64,000 nucleotides of DNA from Mesorhizobium ventifaucium (GTDB taxonomy: Bacteria; Pseudomonadota; Alphaproteobacteria; Rhizobiales; Rhizobiaceae): the NCBI RefSeq assembly GCF_935822925.1, contig NZ_CAKXZS010000015.1:1-64000 (forward strand), given 5' to 3'. Position numbers and translations under genes: made by a program. Under the pieces are notes generated by a model. That model did no database searches. It saw only the letters and a list, made by a program, of their open reading frames with translations, and was not told the DNA's origin. Shown piece after piece: positions 16,268 through 25,967 of this stretch. Position 1 is the stretch's first letter. Each line of letters begins with the position of its first letter.

Positions 16268-16465
16268 ATGCGAAGCGACTTCGCTGCAGCGCGCGAGCTC
16301 TTGGAGTGTGCCCAAAACCGGCTCTGCGGCATGGACGAAACGAGCCAACGCGTCAGCGAGGCATTGGACTCGCTGATTGAAGAAATAGCCATCGCGGAAT
16401 TCCGTAAGGCGCCCTTGACCGTCGTGCCGTTTCCACGTGCGCGGCCACCCAGGCATGCTCGGTAG
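16268..16465 (+). CDS. Small protein of unknown function (65 aa)
   Basis: Reads MRSDFAAARELLECAQNRLC followed by an acidic helical segment (DETSQRVSEALDSLIEEIAI) and a Pro/Arg-rich tail. The composition is protein-like, with GGTGG before the ATG. Such short helical proteins are common in rhizobial accessory DNA. Function unknown. Confidence 0.45.
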   Translation: MRSDFAAARELLECAQNRLCGMDETSQRVSEALDSLIEEIAIAEFRKAPLTVVPFPRARPPRHAR

Positions 16466-16578
16466 AACACCGCCGATGTGGTCGACAGCGGAAGTGCTCC
16501 ACGCGCCACCAGCGGAATTGAACCTGCGCGATTGCGGCTTAGCGGCGTCCGGGCCACCAGAAATCCCATCGGGAGCCC

Positions 16579-17193
16579 TCACACCGCGATCGCCGCCACC
16601 AGAATCCGGTTCTGCCTTCGTATCGCGGCGCGCAGTTCGGCAATCCTCGCCTCGTCGCGCTTCACGAACTCGATGAACATCATGTTCATGTTGTTGAACA
16701 CCAGTTCGCCGAGCGCCTGCCCGTCGATATCCCGGCGGACCAGGCCGATCGCCTGCAGCCGGGCGATCAGCGCGCGGATCTGCTCCGTCAGCGCCCGGTC
16801 GAGCGCTGTGTAAGCCTGGCCGAACGGGCTGTCGGGCAGTTGCGTCGAGATCGCCATCGCCTGCCGCCACATCCCCTTGCTGAGATAATGCAGCGAATGC
16901 TCGATATAGATGCCGAGCAGCGTGTCGAGCGCATCGCCGACATTGGCCGGCGGGTTGGCGACGACGCCCTGCCCGGCATTGAGCACCTCATGGACCTCCA
17001 TCGAGACGATGGCGCCGAGGATGTCGCCCTTGTTCTGGTAATAATTGTAGATCGTACCGACCGAGACTTCCGCCTGCGCCGCTATCGTCTCGATCTTGGC
17101 GCCTTCATAGCCGGTGTCGCGAAAAAGCGCCGCCGCCGCCTCGATGATGCGGCGATGCCGATCCGCCTTTTGCCTTGCCCGCAATCCGCTCAT
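16579..17193 (-). CDS. TetR/AcrR-family regulator
   Basis: A 204-residue repressor-type protein. The N-terminal helix-turn-helix domain is complete: RRIIEAAAALFRDTGYEGAK (about 14-33), then IETIAAQAEVSVGTIYNYYQ (about 34-53) and NKGDILGAIV. The C-terminal ligand domain is diverged as usual. It is divergent from the ABC transporter operon starting at 17285, with two palindromes between them, so it most likely controls that operon and itself. The ligand is unknown. Confidence 0.9.
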   Translation of the reverse strand: MSGLRARQKADRHRRIIEAAAALFRDTGYEGAKIETIAAQAEVSVGTIYNYYQNKGDILGAIVSMEVHEVLNAGQGVVANPPANVGDALDTLLGIYIEHSLHYLSKGMWRQAMAISTQLPDSPFGQAYTALDRALTEQIRALIARLQAIGLVRRDIDGQALGELVFNNMNMMFIEFVKRDEARIAELRAAIRRQNRILVAAIAV

Positions 17194-17217
17194 GACGGCT
17201 ATCTGCCATAAAAACAG

Positions 17218-17247
17218 AATTGACTCAATTTTAGAATTGGTTCAATT
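17218..17247. promoter_or_regulatory. Two palindromic operator candidates between tetR and the ABC operon
   Basis: AATTGACTCAATT (17218-17230) is a perfect palindrome around a central C. AATTGGTTCAATT (17235-17247) is a near copy 17 bases away. Both lie between the two divergent starts and are good candidates for the TetR binding sites. Confidence 0.65.
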
Positions 17248-17284
17248 TTTTGGCAGAAGCCAGAAAGGCAAGGGAGAACACTCG

Positions 17285-18391
17285 ATGACCATCAATCCAA
17301 ACGCCCCGCATCCAACGACCAGGAAGCCGATTTCCGTTCTGAAGAGCCACCTCCACGCCGCGTGTGCTGCGACAGCGCTGCTGCTGGCGACGGGCAGCCT
17401 CGCTCAGGCTGCTGATCTCAACGCTCTGATCTGGTGCGATCACGCCGACCCGGCGCTGCTGCAGCCCTTCGAAGAGGCCAATGGCGTCAAGGTCAATGTC
17501 AAGGAATTCGAAGGCACCGGCGCCGGCATGGCCATTGTCGAGCAGTCGCAGCCCGGCGACTGGGACGTCATGGTGATCGACAGCATCGACATACCGCGCG
17601 GCGTCGAAAAAGGCCTGTTCGAGCCGCTGCCGGAGGACAAGCTGCCGCTGGCCGACCTCTTTCCCCAGGTGAAGATGGACAGCTCCACCGTGGTCGACGG
17701 CAAGCGCTACGGCATCACCGAAAAATTCGGCTACAACACCATCGGCTACAACAAGACCAAGGTCGATCCGGCCGACATGCAGTCGCTGGCCGCGCTGACC
17801 GGCGACAAATACAAGGGCAAGATCGCCATCTACGACTATTACCTGCCGGTCATCGGCATGGCAGCGCTGGCGATCGGCAAGAAGACCACTGAGCTGACCG
17901 AAGCCGACCTTCCGGACATCAAGCAAGAGTTGCTCAAGATGAAGGCCAATGCCAAGCTGGTCGGCGAAGTGACCGCCAGCCAGACCGCGCTGGCGACCGG
18001 CGAGGTCGACATTCTGGTCGGCGGCGGCGAATGGGTGACGGCCGGGCTGGCCAAGGAGAACCCTGCCCTCGATTTCTCGATCCCCAGAGAAGGTGCTGTG
18101 CTGTGGTCGCAGTCGCTGGCTATGTTCAAGGATTCCAAAAACAAGGACACGGCGCTAAAATTCATCCAGTACATTATGAGCCCTGAAGGCCAGGCGCGGC
18201 TTGCCACCTCTGCCTGCTATTGGGGCATGCCGGCGAATACCAAGGCGGCTCTGACCGATGAGCAGAAGAAGATCCTGCGCTTCGACGAGCAGCCGGATTT
18301 CCTCGCCCGTGCCCAGCCCTACCCGGCGCCGGACGCCGATCTCGACAAGAAGATGCAGGACGTCTGGACCGAAATGCTGCAGGCGCAGTGA
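17285..18391 (+). CDS. ABC transporter substrate-binding protein (polyamine/PotD type)
   Basis: A 368-residue periplasmic binding protein (family 1, spermidine/putrescine-like). A long signal region ends LLLATGSLAQAADLNALIW. The mature part has the fold markers GDWDVMVIDS, GYNTIGYNKTKVDP, GKIAIYDYYLPVIGMAALAI and GEVDILVGGGEWVTAGLAKE. The ATG at 17285 follows GGGAGAA. It heads an operon with two permeases, an ATPase and an MBL-fold hydrolase. The classic polyamine-binding acidic residues cannot be assigned confidently, so the ligand is open. Confidence 0.9.
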   Translation: MTINPNAPHPTTRKPISVLKSHLHAACAATALLLATGSLAQAADLNALIWCDHADPALLQPFEEANGVKVNVKEFEGTGAGMAIVEQSQPGDWDVMVIDSIDIPRGVEKGLFEPLPEDKLPLADLFPQVKMDSSTVVDGKRYGITEKFGYNTIGYNKTKVDPADMQSLAALTGDKYKGKIAIYDYYLPVIGMAALAIGKKTTELTEADLPDIKQELLKMKANAKLVGEVTASQTALATGEVDILVGGGEWVTAGLAKENPALDFSIPREGAVLWSQSLAMFKDSKNKDTALKFIQYIMSPEGQARLATSACYWGMPANTKAALTDEQKKILRFDEQPDFLARAQPYPAPDADLDKKMQDVWTEMLQAQ

Positions 18392-18404
18392 CCGGTCGCC
18401 GGTC

Positions 18405-19250
18405 GTGAACTCCGCCACGAACAGCGGGCGTGCCCTGCCCTGGGCGTTGGTCACGCCGGCGCTCGGCTGGACGCTGCTGTTCTTCGTGCTGCCGTTCGTC
18501 GCGATGGGATTTTCCAGCCTGACGGCGCATGACGGTGGCGGCTTTACGCGCGCCAACTACAGCCAGTTCTTCACCAATCCGGCCTATTGGCAGGCGTTGG
18601 TGAATTCGCTGCAGGTTACAGCGATCGTCACAGTGATTTCGGTGCTGCTCGCCTACCCCTTCGCCTGGATCCTGGCCGAACAGGTGCCGGAACGCTGGCA
18701 GCGGCTGGCGCTGATGCTGGCGGTGCTGCCGTTCTGGACTTCCTATGTCGTGCGCTCCTATTCCTGGCTGCTGGTGCTGGCGCAGAACGGCGTGATCAAC
18801 CGCGCGCTGACCGGCTCCGGCCTGTTCAGCGAGCCGCTGCAGCTCGCCAACACACGGCTGGCCACGGTCACCGGCTTCGTGCATTTCTTCGTCATGCTTT
18901 TGACGCTGACGATCTTCGCCAATCTGAAGCAGCTCAGCCCGAGCTACCGCAAGGCAGCCGCCGATCTCGGCGCCGGGCCGGTGCGCACGTTCCTGCATGT
19001 CGTCCTGCCGCTGACTTTGCCCGGCATCATGGTCGGCGCCTTCCTCACCTTCGTGCTGTGCATCGGCGACTACATCACGCCGCAGATCCTCGGCGGCAAC
19101 AACGAGCTTTTGATGCCGCAGCTGGTGATGATGCAGATCGGCCGGCGCGGCGATTTTCCGCTCGCCTCGGCGCTGTCGATCATCCTGATGGCGGTTGTCA
19201 CCATTGCCTATCTCGCCTGCGCCCGCTGGCTCAAGATCGAGCGGGCCTGA
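18405..19250 (+). CDS. ABC transporter permease (PotB type)
   Basis: A 281-residue inner-membrane permease with about six spans and the EAA-type cytoplasmic loop YRKAAADLGAGPVRTFLHVV that contacts the ATPase. The start GTG at 18405 reads NSATNSGRALPWALVTPALG and lies 13 bases after the binding-protein stop. The first membrane span is LGWTLLFFVLPFVAMGF. It pairs with the next permease. Confidence 0.9.
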   Translation: MNSATNSGRALPWALVTPALGWTLLFFVLPFVAMGFSSLTAHDGGGFTRANYSQFFTNPAYWQALVNSLQVTAIVTVISVLLAYPFAWILAEQVPERWQRLALMLAVLPFWTSYVVRSYSWLLVLAQNGVINRALTGSGLFSEPLQLANTRLATVTGFVHFFVMLLTLTIFANLKQLSPSYRKAAADLGAGPVRTFLHVVLPLTLPGIMVGAFLTFVLCIGDYITPQILGGNNELLMPQLVMMQIGRRGDFPLASALSIILMAVVTIAYLACARWLKIERA

Positions 19251-19252
19251 CC

Positions 19253-20035
19253 GTGCGCGCCCTTGTCCGCATCGTCTCCTGGCTCTACGCCGTCGCCATC
19301 TATGGCTTCATCTTCCTGCCGGTGGTCGTGCTGGTGCTGTTTTCGCTGCAGGCGACGTCGTTTCCGATCCCGCCCTTCACCGGGCCGTCGCTGCGCTGGT
19401 ACGACGCCGTGCTCGCCGACACGCGGCTGACCTCGGCGCTGGTCAATTCGCTTCTAGTCGCGGCCCTCTCCTCGGCTGCCGCCGTCACGCTCGGATTCCT
19501 CTCTGCCTGGGGTTTTGCGCGTTTCGCGCTGCCGGGCTCGGCCCTGCTGCGCGGGCTGATCACGCTGCCGCTGACCGTGAGCTATCTCATCATCGGCATG
19601 GGATTGCTGGTGCTGTTCAACTGGGCCGGCGTGCCAAAATCGCTGCTTGCCGCCGGCATCGGCCATGTCGTTATCAACCTGCCGCTGTGCTTTGCCATCA
19701 TCTACAGCCAGATGGGCGACCACCAGATCAATATCGAGCGTGCCGCGCGCGACCTCGGTGCGCCCGAATGGAAGGTGCTGCTGCTGATCACCGTGCCTGT
19801 CATGGCGCCGGCGATCTTCGCCGGTTTCTTCCTGTCGATGACCTTCTCCTGGGACGAGTTCGTGATCTCGTTCCTCCTGACGCGCTTCGACACGACGCTG
19901 CCGGTCGAGATCTGGAACCTGCTGCGCTCAGGTCTCAATCCCAAGACCAACGCCGTCGGCTCGCTGGTCTTCGCCGTCTCCATCGTGCTGGTGGTGTTTT
20001 TTGAACTGATGCTGTTGCGGAGGAAGCCGGCATGA
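19253..20035 (+). CDS. ABC transporter permease (PotC type)
   Basis: A 260-residue permease starting at a GTG two bases after the previous stop. It has six spans (first: YAVAIYGFIFLPVVVLVLFS) and the EAA loop IERAARDLGAPEWKVLLLIT. The stop overlaps the ATPase start by four bases, so translation of the two is coupled. Confidence 0.92.
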   Translation: MRALVRIVSWLYAVAIYGFIFLPVVVLVLFSLQATSFPIPPFTGPSLRWYDAVLADTRLTSALVNSLLVAALSSAAAVTLGFLSAWGFARFALPGSALLRGLITLPLTVSYLIIGMGLLVLFNWAGVPKSLLAAGIGHVVINLPLCFAIIYSQMGDHQINIERAARDLGAPEWKVLLLITVPVMAPAIFAGFFLSMTFSWDEFVISFLLTRFDTTLPVEIWNLLRSGLNPKTNAVGSLVFAVSIVLVVFFELMLLRRKPA

Positions 20036-21096
20036 CCGCGCCACTGGTCGATATAAGCTCTGTCTCGCACCGCTTCGGCCAGCATACCGTGCTGAAGAAT
20101 GTCTCGCTGACGATCGAGCCGGGCAGCTACACCATCCTGCTCGGCCCGTCGGGCTCAGGCAAGACGACGCTTTTGTCCATTCTCGGCGGCTTCGTCACGC
20201 CGAGCCAAGGCAAGGTGCTGATCCGCGGCGAGGACTGCACCGCCGTGCCGCCGGCGAAGCGGCCGACGACGACGGTGTTTCAGGACTATGCGCTGTTTCC
20301 GCATATGAGCGTCGGCAGCAATGTCGGCTTCGGCCTGCGCATGCAAGGCGTCGATGCCGCGACACGGACCGCGCGGGCGCGCGAGGCGCTGGCGCTGGTC
20401 GGGCTGGCCACCGCCTTCGACAAGAAGCCGCACCAGCTTTCCGGCGGCCAGCGGCAGCGCGTCGCGCTGGCCCGCGCCCTTGTCGTCGAGCCGGCCGTGC
20501 TGCTGCTCGACGAACCTCTCGGCGCGCTCGACCTCAAATTGCGCCGGCAGATGCAGGACGAGTTGAAAGCGATCCAGAAGCGGGTCGGCACCGCCTTCAT
20601 CCATGTCACCCACGACCAGGAAGAGGCGATGGCACTGGCCGACCATTGCGTGGTGATGAATGACGGGCGCATCGAGGACGAAGGTCCGCCGGAGCGCGTC
20701 TATGCGCGGCCGGCAACGCGCTTTTCCGCAACCTTCATGGGTGAGAGCACGCTGATTTCAGGAGCGGTGACGGCGGCGAAGGACGGAACAATCACTGTTG
20801 CTACGCAGGTCGGATCGCTTTTGCTGACCGGCACATTGCCGGCCGGGACGACTGTCGCACTCGCCGTCCGTCCGGAGCATCTTGTCCTCGGCGCGGCCGG
20901 CGGCGCTGTAGGGTTCGGCACGGCCAAGGTGACCGACGTTGTGTTTCAAGGCAGCTTCAAGCGCGTGCTTGCTGTCTCCGAGAAAGACCCGGCGCTGCAC
21001 TTCATCGCCAGGGTTCCCGCTGCTGCGGCCGTCCAGCCGGGCGACATCGTTGCGGTTTCGTGCGACGCTGGCGACATCATCCTTTTGGCGAGTTGA
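20032..21096 (+). CDS. ABC transporter ATP-binding protein (PotA type)
   Basis: A 354-residue ATPase. Walker [10 protein letters not shown] (about 39-47), Q-loop [10 protein letters not shown], signature [15 protein letters not shown], Walker [12 protein letters not shown] and the switch histidine in [11 protein letters not shown] are all intact. The C-terminal third is a TOBE/OB regulatory domain, as in polyamine, Fe3+ and sulfate importers. It overlaps the upstream permease by 4 bases and precedes the hydrolase by 4. Confidence 0.94.
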   Translation: MTAPLVDISSVSHRFGQHTVLKNVSLTIEPGSYTILLGPSGSGKTTLLSILGGFVTPSQGKVLIRGEDCTAVPPAKRPTTTVFQDYALFPHMSVGSNVGFGLRMQGVDAATRTARAREALALVGLATAFDKKPHQLSGGQRQRVALARALVVEPAVLLLDEPLGALDLKLRRQMQDELKAIQKRVGTAFIHVTHDQEEAMALADHCVVMNDGRIEDEGPPERVYARPATRFSATFMGESTLISGAVTAAKDGTITVATQVGSLLLTGTLPAGTTVALAVRPEHLVLGAAGGAVGFGTAKVTDVVFQGSFKRVLAVSEKDPALHFIARVPAAAAVQPGDIVAVSCDAGDIILLAS

Positions 21097-21100
21097 GGCC

Positions 21101-21862
21101 ATGGCCATGCTTCCGGTCATCGACGCTCCGAACTGGTACGAAGCCATCCGTATGGGCGATGGCGTGACGCTGATCCACGAGCCATGGATCAAGCCGTTCT
21201 TCCGCTGCAACATCTGGCATGTGCGCGGCCGCGATCGCGATCTTCTGTTCGACACCGGCCTCGGCCATTTCAGCCTGCGGCGCCACGTCCCGCTGGTGAC
21301 GGAGCGAAAACTCGTTTGCGTGGCCAGCCACACGCATTTCGACCATATCGGCTGCCATCACGAATTCCCGGACCGCTGCGTGCATGCGGCCGAAGCAGAA
21401 ATCCTCGCCGATCCGCGCAATGAATGGACGGTCGCCGACCGCTACGCGACCGACGCAATGTTCGACGGCATGCCGCAGGGCTGGGATGCCACGCGCTACC
21501 GGATCCAGCCGGCGCCGGCCGAGCGTTTGCTTGGACAAGGCGATTTCGTCGATCTCGGCGACCGGGCCTTCGAGGTGATCCACACGCCGGGTCATTCACC
21601 CGGCGGCATCGCGCTCTACGAGAGAAAGTCCGGCATCCTGCTTTCCGGCGACATCGTCTATGACGGGCCGCTGATCGACGATGTCTATCATTCCGCTGTC
21701 GACGACTATGTCGAGACGCTGCTGCGGATGCGCGAACTCGATGTTGCGGTCGCGCATGGCGGGCACTTCCCGAGCTTCGGCAAAGTGCGCTACCGCCAGC
21801 TTATCGACGAGTATCTCGCACAAAAGCGGCAGGCCGGCTGCCATCTGCTGCAGGCGCGCTAA
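21101..21862 (+). CDS. MBL-fold metallo-hydrolase
   Basis: A 253-residue metallo-beta-lactamase-fold protein. The metal motif SHTHFDHIG is at residues 76-84, a further ligand lies in TPGHSPGG, then LLSGDIVYDG, and VAHGGHFPSFG near the end supplies the last histidine. It is the fifth gene of the ABC operon, four bases after the ATPase, so it probably acts on the imported compound (hydrolysis of an ester, lactone or amide). The substrate is not predictable. Confidence 0.87.
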   Translation: MAMLPVIDAPNWYEAIRMGDGVTLIHEPWIKPFFRCNIWHVRGRDRDLLFDTGLGHFSLRRHVPLVTERKLVCVASHTHFDHIGCHHEFPDRCVHAAEAEILADPRNEWTVADRYATDAMFDGMPQGWDATRYRIQPAPAERLLGQGDFVDLGDRAFEVIHTPGHSPGGIALYERKSGILLSGDIVYDGPLIDDVYHSAVDDYVETLLRMRELDVAVAHGGHFPSFGKVRYRQLIDEYLAQKRQAGCHLLQAR

Positions 21863-22358
21863 AGCGCTTCGCGTCTGATATCGCGGAAAGTGCCTGGCGA
21901 ATTCACAACGCCCGTTGCGGGCACGGCGTGCCGGCGGCATCGCCGCAGCGTGAAGCCGTCGGTTGGGGTCTCAAACTCGTCTCTTCCGACTGGCGCACCA
22001 GTTGGGCAAAGGCAAGCGCAAAACTTCCCAGCATAAAGACGATGAAAATCAGGCGTGTTACCGGCAATAGATCGGTCCGACTAGCTGGCCCCCACGCCGC
22101 CCATCCACTGCCGGCTAGCATGGTCGATCCGGCTTTACGAGAGCTTAATTCTCGTCTTAACCATCACATTCGCTTGTCACTCGACACGATGCGCGAGCAC
22201 CAGACCTGCGGCTCTTGCCGGCGCTGTATCGAGGGCGCCACTGGGGGCGCCACATGTCGCGCTTTGCAGATCTACCCGCCCATGCTAACCCGGCGCTGGC
22301 GCGGCCCTAGCCACCGGTCGCCACCAACCGGTCGCCATCAACATCGCCATTGGGAGCC
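21863..22358. other. Gene-poor spacer before nadK
   Basis: About 500 bases between the hydrolase and nadK. Apart from the weak minus-strand candidate at 21903-22121 I see no gene, RNA or strong terminator. Confidence 0.5.
21903..22121 (-). CDS. Possible small membrane protein (72 aa)
   Basis: The frame contains one clear hydrophobic segment, RLIFIVFMLGSFALAFAQLV, flanked by polar sequence. A GGA triplet lies 9 bases upstream of the ATG. The C-terminal tail has low-complexity composition typical of spurious frames, so only the membrane segment supports it. Confidence 0.3.
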   Translation of the reverse strand: MLAGSGWAAWGPASRTDLLPVTRLIFIVFMLGSFALAFAQLVRQSEETSLRPQPTASRCGDAAGTPCPQRAL

Positions 22359-23132
22359 ATGAACAAAGCCGCCAGCCGCTTCGCCTTCGTCTCGTCCGAC
22401 ACCGCCGACGCCAAGGCGGCGCTGGAGAGCCTGTCGGCGCGCTATGGCCAGGCGTCCATCGAGGATGCAGAGATCGTCGTGGCGCTGGGCGGCGACGGCT
22501 TCCTGTTGCAGACCTTGCGCGACACGATGAGCACGGGAAAAAAGGTCTACGGCATGAACCGTGGCACAATCGGCTTCCTGATGAACGAATATCGCGCCAG
22601 CGGTTTGACCGGGCGCATCGCGGCGGCCGTTGCCGAAACGATTCGTCCGCTGGAGATGCAGGCGGTGACGGCAGAGGGCGAAACGATCTCGGCGTTGGCA
22701 ATCAACGAGGTTGCGCTGTGGCGCCAGTCCTACCAGACGGCCAAGATCCGCATCACCGTGGACGGGCAAGTGCGGCTGGAGGAATTGAACTGCGACGGTG
22801 TGATGGTCGCGACGCCGGCCGGCTCGACCGCCTACAACCTCTCCGCGCACGGACCGATCCTGCCGCTCGACGCGCCGCTGCTGGCGCTGACCCCGGTCAG
22901 TCCGTTCCGCCCGCGCCGCTGGCGCGGCGCGCTGCTCTCCAACAAGGCGACCGTTCGTTTCGACATTCTGGAGCCGGAAAAGCGGCCGGTGAACGCCGCC
23001 GCCGACCACACCGAGGTGAAGGCCGTAACCTCGGTTACGGTGCAAGAATCGCCAGCGGTAACGGCGACGCTGCTGTTCGATCCGAGCCACTCGTGGAACG
23101 AGCGCATTCTCGCCGAACAGTTCCGCTATTGA
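22359..23132 (+). CDS. nadK: NAD kinase
   Basis: Phosphorylates NAD to NADP with ATP; the only such route in most bacteria. The 257-residue protein has the signature [12 protein letters not shown] (about 43-54), the conserved [14 protein letters not shown], the NE motif in AINEVALWR and the glycine-rich [19 protein letters not shown]. The ATG at 22359 is chosen over a TTG nine bases earlier because it gives the standard N-terminus. It is the short alphaproteobacterial form. Confidence 0.95.
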   Translation: MNKAASRFAFVSSDTADAKAALESLSARYGQASIEDAEIVVALGGDGFLLQTLRDTMSTGKKVYGMNRGTIGFLMNEYRASGLTGRIAAAVAETIRPLEMQAVTAEGETISALAINEVALWRQSYQTAKIRITVDGQVRLEELNCDGVMVATPAGSTAYNLSAHGPILPLDAPLLALTPVSPFRPRRWRGALLSNKATVRFDILEPEKRPVNAAADHTEVKAVTSVTVQESPAVTATLLFDPSHSWNERILAEQFRY

Positions 23133-23322
23133 GCCTGCGCAGCGACAGCAGCTCGATTAAGCATCGCGATTAAGCTTACGACTTCACAATCGTGCCGTCC
23201 CCCGCCTGTTTGTGTTGACAAATCGTGGGCTTGCGCCTACCTGCAATACCAATCTTGCAGGCGCGCGGCGCTTGCCGCGACCGCTTGCGTTGCGCCCCCG
23301 AACCAGCCAAAGACAGCCAAAC

Positions 23323-24948
23323 TTGTCCTCGAACACCCAGATCGCTCAAGCAGTGTTGACCTTCGCAGACCTCGGCCTGTCGCCGAAGGTCCTTTCCGCA
23401 GTCACCGACGCCGGTTACACCGAACCGACACCGATCCAGGCCGGCGCCATTCCGCACGCTTTGCTCGGTAAGGATATTTTGGGCATCGCCCAGACCGGCA
23501 CCGGCAAGACGGCCTCGTTCGTGCTGCCGATGCTGACCCGCCTCGAAAAAGGCCGGGCACGCGCCCGCATGCCACGCACGCTGATCCTCGAGCCAACGCG
23601 CGAGCTTGCCGCGCAGGTCGAAGAGAACTTCATCAGATACGGCAAGAACCACAAGCTCAACATCGCGCTGCTGATCGGCGGCGTATCCTTCGACGAGCAG
23701 GACAAGAAGCTGGAGCGCGGCGCCGACGTGCTGATCGCGACGCCAGGCCGCCTGCTCGATCATCGCGAGCGCGGAAAGCTTCTGCTCAACGGCGTCGAGA
23801 TCCTGGTCATCGATGAGGCCGACCGCATGCTCGACATGGGCTTCATTCCCGACATCGAGCGCATCTGCGAGATGATCCCGTTCACCAGGCAGACGCTGTT
23901 CTTCTCGGCGACGATGCCGCCTGAGATCACCAAGCTCACCGAGAAATTCCTGCACGCGCCGGTGCGCGTCGAGGTTTCGAAGGCCGCGTCCGCCGCGACC
24001 AACATCATCCAGCGGTTGGTGAAATCCGGCTCGAAACCCTGGGACAAGCGCGAGACGCTGCGCAATCTGATAAAGGCCGAGGATGCGGAGCTGAAGAACG
24101 CCATCATCTTCTGCAACCGCAAGATCGAGGTCTCGGAGCTTTTCCGCTCGCTGCTGAAATATGATTTCGACGCCGGCGCGCTGCATGGCGACATGGACCA
24201 GCGCGCGCGCATGCAGATGCTGGCCAATTTCCGTGATGGCAAACTGCGCTATCTCGTTGCGTCGGACGTCGCGGCGCGCGGCCTCGACATCCCCGATGTC
24301 AGCCACGTCTTCAATTACGACGTGCCGATCCATGCCGAGGACTATGTCCACCGCATCGGCCGCACCGGCCGCGCCGGCCGCTCGGGCAAATCCTTCACCA
24401 TCGCCACCAAGTCCGACACCAAATACATCGATGCGATCGAACGGCTGATCGGCAACAAGATCGAGTGGCATGACGGCGATCTGTCGACGGTCGTCGCCAG
24501 CGAGGGCGGAGAGGACGATGCTCCCCGCCGTGGCCGCGGTGCCCCGCGCCGCGCCGGCCGCAAGGACGATGGCAAGGAGAGGGGCGAACGTAGACCACGC
24601 GAGCGCCACGCCAAGCAAAGCGAAGCTGCGGCACCGGATGCGGCGCGCGAGGAACAGCCAGTGGCGGCCGAGACCGCAGTCGCCGATGCCGGTGAGCGGC
24701 GCGCGCGCAAGGAAGCGATCCGCTCGGAAAACACCGAGCGCCAGGCTTCACCCGAACGCCAAGCTTCACCCGAACGCAAGGCTTCGCCCGATCGCCATCG
24801 CAACGAACAGCGCGCGCCGGAACGTGGCGACACCAGGCCGCAGCGCGACGGCAATCGCCCGGCCCGCCATCGCCAGGAAGACAACGACGCGACCGTCGGA
24901 TTCGGAGACGACATGCCGGCGTTCATGCGCATCGTCGCCAAGGGCTAA
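23323..24948 (+). CDS. DEAD-box ATP-dependent RNA helicase (RhlE-like)
   Basis: An RNA helicase of about 541 residues that remodels ribosome assembly intermediates or structured mRNAs. All motifs are present in order: Q motif (PTPIQAGAIPHALLGKD), I AQTGTGKT, Ia PTRELAAQ, II DEADRML, III SAT, IV IIFCNRK, V DVAARGLDIP and VI HRIGRTGRAGR. The C-terminal 180 residues are a basic, low-complexity tail with short repeats ERQASPERQASPERKASP, typical of RhlE-like proteins. The start is uncertain: TTG 23323 gives SSNTQIAQAVLTFADLGLSP; a GTG at 23212 would add 37 residues. Confidence 0.9.
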   Translation: MSSNTQIAQAVLTFADLGLSPKVLSAVTDAGYTEPTPIQAGAIPHALLGKDILGIAQTGTGKTASFVLPMLTRLEKGRARARMPRTLILEPTRELAAQVEENFIRYGKNHKLNIALLIGGVSFDEQDKKLERGADVLIATPGRLLDHRERGKLLLNGVEILVIDEADRMLDMGFIPDIERICEMIPFTRQTLFFSATMPPEITKLTEKFLHAPVRVEVSKAASAATNIIQRLVKSGSKPWDKRETLRNLIKAEDAELKNAIIFCNRKIEVSELFRSLLKYDFDAGALHGDMDQRARMQMLANFRDGKLRYLVASDVAARGLDIPDVSHVFNYDVPIHAEDYVHRIGRTGRAGRSGKSFTIATKSDTKYIDAIERLIGNKIEWHDGDLSTVVASEGGEDDAPRRGRGAPRRAGRKDDGKERGERRPRERHAKQSEAAAPDAAREEQPVAAETAVADAGERRARKEAIRSENTERQASPERQASPERKASPDRHRNEQRAPERGDTRPQRDGNRPARHRQEDNDATVGFGDDMPAFMRIVAKG

Positions 24949-24976
24949 TCACAGCAGAAATTCTCAAATACCAGTA

Positions 24977-25004
24977 AAAACGGCCCCCCTTGCGGGGCCG
25001 TTTT
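24977..25004. terminator. Bidirectional rho-independent terminator
   Basis: Stem AAAACGGCCCC, short loop, GGGGCCGTTTT. It serves the convergent helicase and OmpA-family genes. Confidence 0.88.
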
Positions 25005-25036
25005 CATGTGCAATGCGGTCTTCTTGCGTGTCTTGC

Positions 25037-25687
25037 TCAGGTGAGCGGTGAAAGCTGGATTTCGACGCGGCGGTTCTGGGCGCGGCCGGCGGCCGTCGAA
25101 TTGGAAGTGATCGGACGCGACTCGCCGAAGCCGGTGACGGCGAAGCGGCGGGTATCGACGCCCTGCCCGGATAGATAGTTGGCGACCGCCAGCGCGCGGC
25201 GCTGCGACAGGTCGAAATTGTGTTCGTCGCCACCGCTCGAGTCGGTGTGGCCGAACACGTCGACCGTGGTCTGCCGGAACTTGTTCAGCACAAGCGCGAC
25301 CGAATTCAGCACTTGATAGAAGCCGGGCTTGACCGCGTCCTGGTCGATGTTGAAGGTGATGTCGGATGGCATGTTGAGGATGATCTGGTCGCCGCTGCGG
25401 GTGACGCTGACGCCGGAACCCTGAAGCTGCCGGCGCAATTCGGCCTCGTTCTGGTCCATCGTGGCGCCGATGGCGCCGCCAGCCAGCGCGCCGACGCCAG
25501 CGCCGATCAGCGCATTGCGGCGATCGTTGCCACCGGCAAGAAGGCCGAGCCCCGCACCCGCCAGCGCGCCGATGCCGGCGCCGGCCGCAGTGTTGGACAC
25601 TTTCTGCTCTCCGGTATACGGATCGGTGGTGGTGCAGGCGCTCACGAGCACAGCCGTCGCCACGGCGACGAGCACAGTCTTTTTCAT
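25037..25687 (-). CDS. OmpA-family outer-membrane lipoprotein with glycine zipper
   Basis: A 216-residue lipoprotein. The signal peptide ends in the lipobox VSAC (Cys at residue 18). Then come a glycine-zipper region (AGAGIGALAGAGLGLLAGG and a second copy) and a C-terminal OmpA peptidoglycan-binding domain: GHTDSSGGDEHNFDLSQRRA, VANYLSGQGVDTRRF, GFGESRPI and NRRVEI. The protein should tether the outer membrane to peptidoglycan. The family is often annotated YiaD-like. Separated from the convergent helicase gene by a strong terminator. Confidence 0.92.
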   Translation of the reverse strand: MKKTVLVAVATAVLVSACTTTDPYTGEQKVSNTAAGAGIGALAGAGLGLLAGGNDRRNALIGAGVGALAGGAIGATMDQNEAELRRQLQGSGVSVTRSGDQIILNMPSDITFNIDQDAVKPGFYQVLNSVALVLNKFRQTTVDVFGHTDSSGGDEHNFDLSQRRALAVANYLSGQGVDTRRFAVTGFGESRPITSNSTAAGRAQNRRVEIQLSPLT

Positions 25688-25967
25688 TCGGTAGTCCCTC
25701 TCCAGTCCGCGGTCCCACCAGTGGCGCGCCGCATCAGCCCTTCCGTTGCATCGGCCCGAAAATCATCGATTTTCGGAAAGCACGATGCATAGATTCAAAG
25801 TCTTAGAGCGTACTTTTGTGCGTCCAGGCGGACGCACGTCGCTCTTATGCTTGTAACATGAAATGCGGCGAAAAATGGAAGGGGAAAAGCGGCTGGCTAT
25901 GGCTTTTCCCGGTCAATTCAACGGCCGCTCTATTGCGCAATTCTAATCGGCTGGCTGAGACTGTCGG
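25688..25967. other. Intergenic region with two short palindromes
   Basis: It contains CCGAAAATCATCGATTTTCGG at about 25759-25779 and GTGCGTCC-AGGC-GGACGCAC at about 25814-25833. Both look like dispersed rhizobial intergenic repeats rather than terminators. No gene is seen. Confidence 0.55.

Noticed and set aside
16497-16575. tRNA-like sequence on the minus strand (GCAGGTTCAATTCCGCTGG)
   Set aside because: It resembles a T-arm but no complete acceptor, D- and anticodon arms can be folded. It could be a tRNA fragment left by an integration event.
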